Assembly (NCBI GenBank): GCA_947500445.1
Contig: CANMSB010000011.1
Location: 1 to 64,000 of the forward strand
Direction: 5' to 3'
DNA: 64,000 bases
Source of the DNA: an uncultured Flavobacteriaceae bacterium
GTDB taxonomy: Bacteria; Bacteroidota; Bacteroidia; Flavobacteriales; Flavobacteriaceae
A program made the translations under genes and the position numbers. A model generated the notes under the pieces. That model did not search any database, was not told the DNA's origin, and was given only the letters and a program-made list of their open reading frames with translations. Positions 26,724-34,509 of the stretch are shown here, piece after piece. Each line of letters starts with the position of its first letter. The stretch's first letter is position 1.

Positions 26724-27395
26724 ATGGGCAAACTTTATTTGGTACCCACGCCGATCGGCAATTTGGAGGACATGACCTTTAGGGCGGTACGCGTGCTCAA
26801 AGAAGTGGATGTTATCCTTGCCGAGGATACCCGTACCAGTGGAAAACTATTACAACATTTCGATATTGGCACGCCCATGCAGTCCCACCACATGCATAAC
26901 GAGCACAAAACCGTTGACACTTTGGTGGAACGCCTAAAGGCTGGGCAAACGATGGCGTTGATTTCCGATGCGGGTACTCCGGCCATATCCGATCCAGGGT
27001 TTTTATTGACCCGTGCCTGCGTTGCACAGGACGTTCCCGTAGCATGTTTGCCCGGTGCAACCGCCTTTGTGCCCGCCTTGGTAAACAGTGGCCTGCCGAA
27101 CGACAGGTTTGTATTCGAAGGGTTCCTTCCCATAAAAAAAGGACGTCAAACACGCTTGCAGTTGTTGGCGGAAGAACCCCGCACCATCATTTTATATGAA
27201 TCGCCCCATAAACTGCTGAAGACCCTCTCCCAATTGGTATCCTTTTTCGGGGAAGACCGGCCGGTATCGGTATCAAGGGAACTGACCAAATTGTACGAGG
27301 AAACGGTTCGCGGAACGGCGGCATCGGTATTGGAACACTATACCGCTAAACCTCCCAAGGGCGAAATTGTGCTGGTCATCGGCGGAAAAAAATAG
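26724..27395 (+). CDS. rsmI: 16S rRNA (cytidine-1402-2'-O)-methyltransferase
   Basis: Uses SAM to methylate the 2'-O of C1402 in the ribosomal P site. The tetrapyrrole-methylase fold is clear: GKLYLVPTPIGNLEDMTFRA at the N-terminus, LAEDTRTSGKLLQHF, SDAGTPAISDPG and the cofactor loop CLPGATAFVPALVNSGLP. The product is 223 residues. The start at 26724 fits the family better than the TTG at 26706. Confidence 0.95.
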   Translation: MGKLYLVPTPIGNLEDMTFRAVRVLKEVDVILAEDTRTSGKLLQHFDIGTPMQSHHMHNEHKTVDTLVERLKAGQTMALISDAGTPAISDPGFLLTRACVAQDVPVACLPGATAFVPALVNSGLPNDRFVFEGFLPIKKGRQTRLQLLAEEPRTIILYESPHKLLKTLSQLVSFFGEDRPVSVSRELTKLYEETVRGTAASVLEHYTAKPPKGEIVLVIGGKK

Positions 27396-27452
27396 CGTTT
27401 TCCCATATTGTTCATGGGTAGGGAAACATGGAACCCGGCTTGAGTTCATTTT

Positions 27453-28052
27453 TTAACGCACGGAAGACCGCAGCCTACTAAAGGTTTCGGGTTTCATGTT
27501 CAGGTAAGAGGCCAAGTATTTTTGCGGAATTACTTTTAACTCGGCAGGGCAACGTTTCAAAAAAGTAGTGTAGCGTGCTTCGGCAGAAAGTGTTAGCAAT
27601 TCTACTTCACGGAACAACCTTCCAAAAAGCATATCCCTAAAAAAATGATGCCCCCAACGGTCAAAGCCCGGAAATAATTGAAATAACGATTGATAGTCCC
27701 TCAAGGAAATCGCCAGTAGTTTGGAAGGTTTTAAGGCCTCCAAAAAAGTATTGGAGGGCGTCTGCGCAATAAAGGAGTCAAAAACTCCCGATGGGCTTCC
27801 GGAATACGAAAAGCCCAGCACCACTTTTTCCCCTCGGTCGTTCAGTACGTAAATGGCCTGGACCCCCTGTAACACAAAATAAAAATACCGTTCGGTCTGT
27901 CCTGCTTCGGTAATAAACTCCGAACGTGCGTAAGTGCGAACGGTCCAAAGCGTTCGAAATGTAGCACGTTGTTCTTCGGTCAGCTGTACATGAGGAAAAA
28001 AACCGAGCAACCTTTTAAAATCACTGTCTTCCATTTCAAGGGCTTTTACCAT
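27453..28052 (-). CDS. Crp/Fnr-type transcription regulator
   Basis: 199 residues: a cyclic-nucleotide-binding-like beta barrel (about 25-115, with YFYFVLQGVQAIYVLNDRGEKVVLGF) and a short C-terminal helix-turn-helix ending in QKYLASYLNMKPETFSRLRSS, the recognition-helix pattern of this family in Bacteroidetes. The phosphate-binding arginine of true cAMP receptors is not evident, so the ligand may differ or be absent. The first ATG lies beside a palindromic element; the Met at codon 7 is an alternative start. Regulated genes are unknown. Confidence 0.85.
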   Translation of the reverse strand: MVKALEMEDSDFKRLLGFFPHVQLTEEQRATFRTLWTVRTYARSEFITEAGQTERYFYFVLQGVQAIYVLNDRGEKVVLGFSYSGSPSGVFDSFIAQTPSNTFLEALKPSKLLAISLRDYQSLFQLFPGFDRWGHHFFRDMLFGRLFREVELLTLSAEARYTTFLKRCPAELKVIPQKYLASYLNMKPETFSRLRSSVR

Positions 28053-28388
28053 ATTGTACCATTTCTACCTTGAAATTACCCATTAAAAATGATATTATCC
28101 GTTTCAACTTTTAGATGTTTAACCCGCTTTATGCATTAGAAAATCTATTACAGCTTCCAGCTACTTCAAAATATAATGCTGCGCTACATTTTTAAATGTA
28201 ACCGTAGCGGTGCTATGCTTACATTCATAAAATGTCATATTTTATCGCAGCTAAAAGCTTCATTACGAAGTTCTAATGCATAATCCGGGTTTAAGCGAAA
28301 ATTAAGAGTTTTTATGGCCAATTGAAATCCTTTTCACGCTCAGCGCCCTTTTTTTAAAAACACTGCAATAGGTTTATCACTGGAACGC
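28053..28388. other. Gene-free spacer between the Crp-like and DinB-like genes
   Basis: Filled almost wholly by the composite palindromic element. No coding frame is supported. Confidence 0.7.
28057..28334. repeat. Composite palindromic element: type III core between type I and type II arms
   Basis: The left part (28057-28090) is a type I arm (TACCATTTCTACCTTG ... TTACCCATTAAAAA). Then comes a complete type III element (28118-28294) with arms TTTAACCCGCTTTATGCATTAG and CTAATGCATAATCCGGGTT and centre CCGTAGC-GGT-GCTATGC. The right part (28287-28334) follows a type II interior (TTTAAGCGAAAATTA ... TTTTTATGGCCAATTG). It looks like elements nested or recombined within one another, 5' of the Crp-type gene. 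Confidence 0.75.
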
Positions 28389-28985
28389 TTAGGTTTGTGC
28401 GGTGGTTTTGGGGAACAAGGCAAGTATTTCGGATATTTGTACCCAATGCCGCTCGGTATGACAAATTAAAAACTCAAAGCATTCCTGCAGATAAAAATTG
28501 ACGATGGGTCCTATCGCGGAAGCGATCTTCACTTTGGAGAGGTCCAGATTTCTACTGTTTGAAATGGTGTTTTTCAAATGGTGATAGTCCGTTTCCCAAG
28601 TATTAAAAATGGTATCCATGTCCGTCTTGGTCAACTTTTGTACGTCCAACAACGGCTCAAACCGCTTTAAGGTCTTCATTTTCCATTTGCGTATATTTCC
28701 TTTGGGCCGTTGTCCGTTGATAACAAAACGCTGCCAGGCGCGGGCCTTAAACCGTTCGTTTTCCGTATCCTTTGCCGGACACTGTGTTACCGCTTGGTCC
28801 AATCTATGCTTATACAGGCTATAGGAGCTATTGAGGTGCGCTACAATTTCTATAATACTCCAGGCCTTTGGACTGCTCGGCACAACCAGTTGCCGTATCG
28901 GTAATGATGGCAACTGCATCAACCGATTATGAAGTGTGTTCAGCCGTTGTATCTGATCTTCCGCACTGATGAATAACGCCGCCAT
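28389..28985 (-). CDS. DinB/YfiT-like four-helix protein
   Basis: 198 residues with the helical pattern of the DinB superfamily: an N-terminal QIQRLNTLHNRL, the first metal-ligand helix AWSIIEIVAHLNSSYSLYKHRL and a C-terminal ICHTERHWVQISEI with HxxxH spacing, which would complete a three-histidine metal site. Members include thiol transferases (bacillithiol, mycothiol), but the substrate is not known here. The gene is divergent from the UDG-like gene. Confidence 0.8.
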   Translation of the reverse strand: MAALFISAEDQIQRLNTLHNRLMQLPSLPIRQLVVPSSPKAWSIIEIVAHLNSSYSLYKHRLDQAVTQCPAKDTENERFKARAWQRFVINGQRPKGNIRKWKMKTLKRFEPLLDVQKLTKTDMDTIFNTWETDYHHLKNTISNSRNLDLSKVKIASAIGPIVNFYLQECFEFLICHTERHWVQISEILALFPKTTAQT

Positions 28986-29106
28986 AAGAATGTTTTAAAA
29001 GGTTATGATACAAAATTCGTAGCTTTCGTTGTCCTAACTATTGATGTGTATCAATAAATGGGCGGTGTTCCTATGTAACCGTAATCGCTAAACCAACGGA
29101 GTTATC

Positions 29107-29694
29107 ATGAAAACCCTCCTTGCAAATATCCGGGACTGTACCGTGTGTTCCGCACACCTTCCATTGGGCCCAAGGCCCATCGTTGCGGCACACCCCGATG
29201 CCAAGATCATTATCATCGGTCAGGCTCCGGGTACCAAAGTCCATGAAACGGGAATTCCCTGGGACGACCCCAGTGGACGGCAACTTCGAAAATGGCTCGG
29301 GGTTTCCGATGAAACGTTTTATGATGAACGTAAAATCGCGCTCGTCCCTATGGGATTTTGTTATCCGGGAAAAGGCAAGGGTGGCGATCTTCCGCCAAGA
29401 ACGGAATGCGCCCCGCTGTGGCATGATGCCCTATGGGAAAAGATGCCAAACATCGAATTTATAGTGCTTATCGGCACCTATGCCCAAAACTATTACCTGG
29501 GAAAACAAAAGGAAAAAAACCTGACCGAAACCGTCAGGGCCTATCAAAACTATCTGCCGCGATACTTTCCGCTTCCGCATCCATCACCACGCAATCGGTT
29601 TTGGTTGCGAAAAAACCCTTGGTTTGAACAGCAGGTGATACCGGAATTGCAGGAAAAGGTATCCGGAATTTTCACTTTACCTAGTACGAAGTGA
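29107..29694 (+). CDS. Uracil-DNA glycosylase superfamily protein
   Basis: 195 residues of the UDG fold (COG1573-like). Near the N-terminus CTVCSAHLPLGPRPIV is followed by the glycosylase motif A IIIIGQAPGTKVHETGIPWDDPSG. Then come the conserved Asp-Arg region and the motif B side PLPHPSPRNRFWLRKNPWF. Cysteines at CTVCSAH recall one half of the Fe-S set of family 4 enzymes; the other pair is not evident, so this is closer to the cluster-less branch. Role: probable removal of deaminated bases. The gene end runs into a low-complexity repeat field. Confidence 0.8.
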   Translation: MKTLLANIRDCTVCSAHLPLGPRPIVAAHPDAKIIIIGQAPGTKVHETGIPWDDPSGRQLRKWLGVSDETFYDERKIALVPMGFCYPGKGKGGDLPPRTECAPLWHDALWEKMPNIEFIVLIGTYAQNYYLGKQKEKNLTETVRAYQNYLPRYFPLPHPSPRNRFWLRKNPWFEQQVIPELQEKVSGIFTLPSTK

Positions 29695-30401
29695 TCAGTA
29701 TTAAGTAGTTAGTAATGAGGGGGGCGAATTTACATTTGAACTTGACTTTTTGTCCTTGTTCTTTTTTCTTTCAGCGAAGCGGTCTTTTTTTCAATGAACA
29801 ATTAGCAATTAGCAATTAGCAATTAGCAATTAGCAATTAGCAATGAAAAAATAATTGGTGACGCGTAAAAGTAATTGGCCTGAAATTGAGCTTGTGTTTG
29901 AATTTGACATTTGTGTTTGAACTGGAACATGACATTTGCACTTGTCTTTTGTCCTTATTCTTTTTTCCTAGTGAAAAGTAGATAGTATCTAGTATTAAGT
30001 AGTTAGTAATGAAGGGTGTGGATTTAAGTTTGGGCATGAACATGTGTCTCGACAAGCTCGACATGACATCCGTCTTTTCGATTGGCCTAAGGGTCCCTTC
30101 GTCCTTGTTCTTTCAGCGAAGCGGTCCTTTTTTTCTAGTGAAAAGTAAATAGTATCTAGTATTAAGTAATTAGTAATGAGGGGTGCGCATTTGCATTTGA
30201 ACTTAACGTTTGCACTTGTCTTTTATCCTTATTCTTTTTTCTTTCATCTATGAGCCTTAGCGGTCCATTGTACTTTTTAACTAGGTCTCGACTCCGCTCG
30301 ACCGGACAGCACGTATTTATAAGCAAACGGCTCGTTGACCAGCAATCCTTGTATTTGATTTTTGAATTTGAGTTTGAATTTGACCCGCGGTCTATTGTCC
30401 T
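29695..30401. repeat. Repeat-filled, decayed spacer
   Basis: About 700 bases without a supported gene. Imperfect units recur: CTAGTATTAAGTAGTTAGTAATGA-like blocks at about 29695, 29985 and 30152; AGTGAAAAGTA at 29970 and 30137 (167 bases apart); TTTGAACTTGAC or similar at 29734 and 30197; CTTTCAGCGAAGCGGTC at 29769 and 30111; and TTGTCTTTTGTCCTTATTC at 29942 and 30217. Short inverted segments like CTCGACTCCGCTCGAC (30285) are REP-like. The same vocabulary appears at 33723-34290. Confidence 0.7.
29800..29841 (+). repeat. Tandem heptamer (AATTAGC) x 6
   Basis: Six perfect copies of AATTAGC in a row, inside the repeat-filled spacer after the UDG-like gene. The copy number is likely unstable. 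It is not in a coding region. Confidence 0.95.
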
Positions 30402-31004
30402 TTAATACCTGCTTCCATCGTGTTTTCCCTTTTCCCATCCGTGTTTTCCCAGGTATTGGTCGGCGCTTTCCACGGCTCCGTCCTCTATGGAGGTGCCCAT
30501 AGAATCGTTCCATCGGTTGAGGTAGCCGAAGAGGGAAATGACCCCCAACATTTCAACGACCTCGCCCTCGTTCCAATGTTCATAGAGTCGTGTTTTGATT
30601 TCGGCATCTACGGCATTGGGTACTTGGGATGCCTGTAACGAAAAATCCAGTGCGGCCCGCTCGGCTTCGGAAAATGCGGCATGGGTGCGGTACTCCCAAA
30701 TATTGTCCAGTTGCTCTTGCTCGGCCCCATACCGTTCCGCCGCGCGTATGGCGTGTGCTTGGCAATACCGACATCCCGTTGCATTGCTGCTCACCCAGGC
30801 GATCATTCGCTTTAAGGCCGATGTCACCCGACCTTCGTTCGCCATTACCGCTTTGTTCAGGTTGATGAAAGCTTTGGAAATTGCCGGTCGATGCTGCATG
30901 GTCAATATTGAATTCGGACAAAAACCAAGGGTCTCATTAAAGAATTTTGCGAGTTCCGCGGTTTCGGGACTATGGCTTGGGTCAAGCGGCTGTACTAAAG
31001 GCAT
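30402..31004 (-). CDS. Carboxymuconolactone decarboxylase / AhpD-like protein
   Basis: 200 residues, all-helical, with the AhpD-type active site CRYCQAHAIRAA (CxxC, then His) after the ALKRMIAWVSSNATG helix. It is likely a peroxidase-related or disulfide-reducing enzyme; many such proteins are called 'peroxidase-related'. A Bacteroidetes-type C-terminal extension NRWNDSMGTSIED is present. The gene is divergent from an OsmC-family gene, also a thiol-peroxide family, so both may serve oxidative defence. Confidence 0.85.
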   Translation of the reverse strand: MPLVQPLDPSHSPETAELAKFFNETLGFCPNSILTMQHRPAISKAFINLNKAVMANEGRVTSALKRMIAWVSSNATGCRYCQAHAIRAAERYGAEQEQLDNIWEYRTHAAFSEAERAALDFSLQASQVPNAVDAEIKTRLYEHWNEGEVVEMLGVISLFGYLNRWNDSMGTSIEDGAVESADQYLGKHGWEKGKHDGSRY

Positions 31005-31109
31005 ACTTTACAATTTAACGTTAATACTAAGAGATATAAAATCGAAATAGAACCATTTTACAAGGGTCTAAATTATCGTACTTTTATTCCTCACAAGAAA
31101 CAAAAATTT

Positions 31110-31535
31110 ATGGGTACTACAAATCATATCAGCACCAAATGGAAAGGAAAAATGGCCTTTGAGAGCACCAACCCCTCCGGACATGTTTTACGCATGGATG
31201 CCGGCCCGGAAAACGATGGGGAAGGTTCCGGTTTTCGGCCCAAGGCCCTAATGCTTTCCTCGCTCGCCGGTTGTTCCGGTCTGGACGTGGCCTCCTTGAT
31301 CAAGAAAATGAAATTAGAGGTGACCGACTTCCATATCGAAACCATTGCCAACCTTACGGACGAACATCCCAAGTTTTACGATCAAGTGACCATTGAATAC
31401 CATTTTTATGGCGACAATTTAAACGAATCCAAACTGCAAAAGGCTGTTGACCTGTCGGTAGAAAAATATTGCGGGGTCATGGAAATGTTCCGCCAATTTG
31501 CAACGATCGAGGTGAAGTTGGTGCTCCATTCTTAA
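31110..31535 (+). CDS. OsmC-family protein
   Basis: 141 residues, with a Cys in SSLAGCSGLDVASLIKKMKLEV and a second Cys in VEKYCGVMEMFRQFA, the two thiols that reduce organic hydroperoxides in OsmC/Ohr proteins. The central PKALMLSSLAGC is typical. A possible promoter (TACTTTTA, about 31080) precedes it. Family membership is clear; the substrate is not. Confidence 0.88.
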   Translation: MGTTNHISTKWKGKMAFESTNPSGHVLRMDAGPENDGEGSGFRPKALMLSSLAGCSGLDVASLIKKMKLEVTDFHIETIANLTDEHPKFYDQVTIEYHFYGDNLNESKLQKAVDLSVEKYCGVMEMFRQFATIEVKLVLHS

Positions 31536-31574
31536 GTTCAAGTGCAAGAATCAAGTTCAATTTTAATATAGACA

Positions 31575-31924
31575 ATGGTCGGTAAAAAGTTTGATCTGGA
31601 AGATCGCCTAGTAGCGTTCGCAAGTAGTGTTGTTCTGTTCTGTAAAGATTTACCAAGGGATATTACCGGAGAATACTAGGCAGCCAACTTTTAAGGTCTG
31701 GTGGAAGTGCCGCGCTTAATTTTGGCGAAGCACAAGGGACCAATAGTAAAAGAGATTAGATCAGCAAAGCCGGAATCTGTTTGAAAGAATTGAAGGAGTC
31801 ACGCGTAAATCTGAAAATATTAATGAAAGTAGCATATGGAGACGCTAAAAAAATACTTCATCTATTAGATGAAGTAGAACAACTGATAAAAATAATCGCC
31901 ACTATTATAAAAAACAAAAAGTAG
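31575..31924 (+). pseudogene. Remnant of a four-helix-bundle (S23 / IVP) protein gene
   Basis: ATG at 31575 opens VGKKFDLEDRLVAFASSVVLFCKDLPRDITGEY, then meets a stop. In a shifted frame the family continues: QLLRSGGSAALNFGEAQGTNSKRD, an in-frame TAG, then ISKAGICLKELKESRVNLKIL and DEVEQLIKIIATIIKNKK before the true stop. This is the whole length of the S23-type proteins, which lie in 23S rRNA intervening sequences or stand free in flavobacterial spacers. One small deletion and two stops disable it. The family's function is unclear (possibly RNA binding). Confidence 0.85.
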
Positions 31925-31981
31925 GTTTGAACCGCTTCAGACGGCAAATGATATTTGTTGCGCTAACCAAAAGATTTACTT

Positions 31982-32024
31982 TTGAACTTGAACTTGAACT
32001 TGAACTTGCTTCTTGAACTTGAAC
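31982..32024 (+). repeat. Hexamer run TTGAAC (4 + 2 copies) before recJ
   Basis: Four perfect TTGAAC copies, a seven-base break (TTGCTTC), then two more copies, ending ten bases before the recJ ATG. It replaces the usual ribosome-binding region, and slippage would change the leader length. Confidence 0.9.
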
Positions 32025-32033
32025 TTCTATCCC

Positions 32034-33722
32034 ATGCGCTGGACCTTAAAACCAAAACCGGAACAACACGACATCGATCGGCTGACAGCGGCATTGGGGG
32101 TATCGCCTTTGGTCGCACAATTATTGTTGCAGCGGGGCATCGCTACTTTTGAGGCGGCCAAACGCTTTTTTCGTCCGCAACTGTCCGAACTGCACGATCC
32201 CTTTTTAATGCAGGACATGTCGCTGGCCGTAACCCGAATCAACACTGCCATTGCCAAAGGGGAAAACATTCTGGTATATGGGGACTATGATGTGGACGGC
32301 ACCACTTCCGTTGCCTTGGTCGCTTCGTATCTGCAATCGTATTATCCAAACGTAGCCACCTATATTCCCGATCGCTATGCGGAGGGGTATGGGGTATCGT
32401 TCAAGGGCATCGACTTTGCCGACGATAACGGATTTTCCCTGATCATTGCGTTGGATTGCGGCGTAAAAGCGATCGACAAGGTCGCCTATGCCAAAGAAAA
32501 AGATATCGATTTTATCATCTGCGACCACCACCGCCCGGGAGAAAAACTCCCCGACGCCATTGCCGTACTGGACCCCAAACGATCCGACTGCGACTACCCG
32601 TACGACGAGCTTTGCGGCTGTGGTGTGGGTTTTAAACTGATCCAGGCCCTTGGTTCAGAACGAAATCAGACCATTACCGATTTGATGCCTTACCTTGACC
32701 TGGTGGCTACTGCGATAGGTGCCGACATTGTTCCGATTACCGGGGAGAACCGCATTTTGGCCTATTATGGTTTGCAAGTGATCAATAACGCCCCAAGAAT
32801 AGGGTTCAAGGCGATTATCGACCAGGTAAATAAAGAAACGCTGACCATTACCGATGTTGTTTTCATCATCGCCCCACGTATCAATGCCGCGGGACGCATG
32901 GAGCATGGGCAACATGCCGTAAACCTGCTCACGGAAACGGATTATGACCAAGCGGCCGCTTTTGCCAAAAATATTGAGCAGTTTAACAACGACAGAAGAA
33001 ATCTTGACAAGGAAATTACCGAGGAGGCCTTATCCCAAATACTGGATGACAATGAGGAGGAACGTTTTACCTCGGTGGTATACAAACCCCATTGGCATAA
33101 AGGGGTTATCGGTATTGTAGCTTCACGACTGACGGAAACCTACTACCGGCCGACCCTGGTATTCACAAAAAGTGGGGAGAAACTGGCGGCTTCGGCCCGT
33201 TCGGTCTCCGGTTTTGATGTGTACAATGCCCTAATGGGCTGTTCGGAACATATTGAACAGTTCGGAGGCCACAAATATGCCGCAGGCCTTACCCTTTTGG
33301 AATCGCAATATGAGGGGTTCAAGGCCCGGTTTGAAAAAGTGGTTTCCGAAACCATCGATCCATCGCTGTTGACCCCGGAAATCCAGATCGATGCCCTGAT
33401 CGACCTAAAGGATATCTCACCAAAACTCATGCGTATCCTAAAACAGTTCGCACCCTTTGGCCCGGGCAACAAAACGCCCGTTTTTATGGCGGAAAACCTT
33501 GTGGACACCGGCTATGCAAAAGGGGTGGGCGAAGACCAAAAACATTTGAAAGTATCGGTAAAACAAGGCGCATCAAAGCCAATCGGGGGTATCGGTTTTT
33601 ACCTCGGTAACAAACTGGACACCGTTTCCAATAAAAAGCGTTTCGATGCCTGTTTCTCTCTGGACGAGAACGAATGGCAAGGAAAACTGAGCCTACAATT
33701 GAAGTTGAAGGACATCAAATGA
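32034..33722 (+). CDS. recJ: Single-stranded-DNA-specific exonuclease RecJ
   Basis: A 5'-3' exonuclease on single-stranded DNA used in recombination and mismatch repair. The 562-residue protein has the DHH-family metal motifs GDYDVDGTTSVAL and CDHHRPGEKLP with ALDCGVKA between them. PRINAAGRMEHGQ, FGGHKYAAGLTL and the OB-fold part are also typical. The ATG at 32034 is used; a TTG at 32013 would add codons from the hexamer repeat. Confidence 0.95.
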   Translation: MRWTLKPKPEQHDIDRLTAALGVSPLVAQLLLQRGIATFEAAKRFFRPQLSELHDPFLMQDMSLAVTRINTAIAKGENILVYGDYDVDGTTSVALVASYLQSYYPNVATYIPDRYAEGYGVSFKGIDFADDNGFSLIIALDCGVKAIDKVAYAKEKDIDFIICDHHRPGEKLPDAIAVLDPKRSDCDYPYDELCGCGVGFKLIQALGSERNQTITDLMPYLDLVATAIGADIVPITGENRILAYYGLQVINNAPRIGFKAIIDQVNKETLTITDVVFIIAPRINAAGRMEHGQHAVNLLTETDYDQAAAFAKNIEQFNNDRRNLDKEITEEALSQILDDNEEERFTSVVYKPHWHKGVIGIVASRLTETYYRPTLVFTKSGEKLAASARSVSGFDVYNALMGCSEHIEQFGGHKYAAGLTLLESQYEGFKARFEKVVSETIDPSLLTPEIQIDALIDLKDISPKLMRILKQFAPFGPGNKTPVFMAENLVDTGYAKGVGEDQKHLKVSVKQGASKPIGGIGFYLGNKLDTVSNKKRFDACFSLDENEWQGKLSLQLKLKDIK

Positions 33723-34292
33723 TGGAAAAACCATCACTCCCTGTTTATCCAAATAATACATACTCGCATGTATTTCAACCCTTCGTCCCCACACGGTACA
33801 AGCTCATCGTTTTATTTGACATTTTCAGTCCTTCAGCGCAGCGGTCCTTTCCCCTTCAGCGCAGCCCCGGCAAGCGGTCTTTCCTCCCAATGGCGAAACA
33901 ATAATCATATGGTTTTCACAAGCCTTTTTTAAATCGATAGCTCCAATCCGATTACAGGTTTCTCGTCCTTCCGCGAAGCGGTCCTTCCTCCTTCGGCGCA
34001 ACTCTCGGCAATCGGTCTTTCATCTTAAAAAACAAATGATTACCATCGTGTCCCTCCGTACACAAAAAGTATTTGTTCGTCAAGTTTTACCCCAAGTTTT
34101 CCGTCCTTCAGCGAAGCGGTCCTTCCTCCTTCAGCGCAGCCTTGGCAAGCGGTCCTTCCTCCCTTAGCGCAGCCCCAGGCAAGCGGTCTTTCCTCCCGAA
34201 GACATTCCTCTTATCGGCCGAAGTGTTCGAACCTGACCCGAAATTCCGGTATCACAATCCCATCTCTTTTTCCGTTCGCACCTTTAACCCGG
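33723..34292. other. Repeat-filled spacer after recJ
   Basis: No supported gene. The unit CCTTCAGCGAAGCGGTCCTT and its variants (TTCAGCGCAGC..., GGCAAGCGGTC) occurs at least five times between 33830 and 34200. It is followed directly by a palindromic element. The same words fill the spacer at 29.7-30.2 kb. Confidence 0.7.
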
Positions 34293-34468
34293 TTTAACCC
34301 GCTTTATGCATTAGAAAATCTATTACAGCTTCCAGCTACTTCAAAATATGGCGCTGCGCTACATTTTTAAATGTAACCGTAGCGGTGCTATGCTTACATT
34401 CAAAAATGTCATATTTTATCGCTGCTAAAAACTTCATTACGAAGTTCTAATGCATAATTCGGGTTTAA
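34293..34468. repeat. Palindromic MITE-like element, type III, 176 bp
   Basis: The arms TTTAACCCGCTTTATGCATTAG and CTAATGCATAATTCGGGTTTAA pair with few mismatches. Inner stem ACATTTTTAAATGTAACCGTAGC pairs with GCTATGCTTACATTCAAAAATGT around the loop GGT. This is the cleanest copy of type III. It ends six bases before the -7 box of the MFS gene. Confidence 0.85.
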
Positions 34469-34474
34469 GAGTAA

Positions 34475-34482
34475 TATCTTTG
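34475..34482 (+). promoter_or_regulatory. -7 box (TATCTTTG) of the MFS gene, abutting a palindromic element
   Basis: A perfect TAnnTTTG lies 28 bases before the ATG at 34510. The expected -33 position (about 34452) is inside the arm of the palindrome and has no TTG. The element has either replaced the native upstream half of the promoter or now supplies it. Confidence 0.5.
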
Positions 34483-34509
34483 TGCCGAATTACTCATACC
34501 GTACTTCAA

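Larger units (their letters stand above)
31536..32033. other. Spacer between the OsmC gene and recJ
   Basis: Contains a dead four-helix-bundle gene (31575-31924), flanked on the left by AAGTTCAAG-type and on the right by CTTGAACTT-type repeats, and a hexamer run next to recJ. No other gene is supported. Confidence 0.7.

Noticed and set aside
29800-29841. CRISPR array
   Set aside because: Pure seven-base tandem units without spacers, and no cas genes in the window.
32013-32033. Earlier TTG start for recJ
   Set aside because: The added residues (NLNFYP) come from the TTGAAC hexamer repeat; the family starts at the ATG at 32034.
33674-33904. Plus-strand open frame of 76 codons after recJ
   Set aside because: It starts within recJ in another frame and runs into repeat sequence; no protein-like features.
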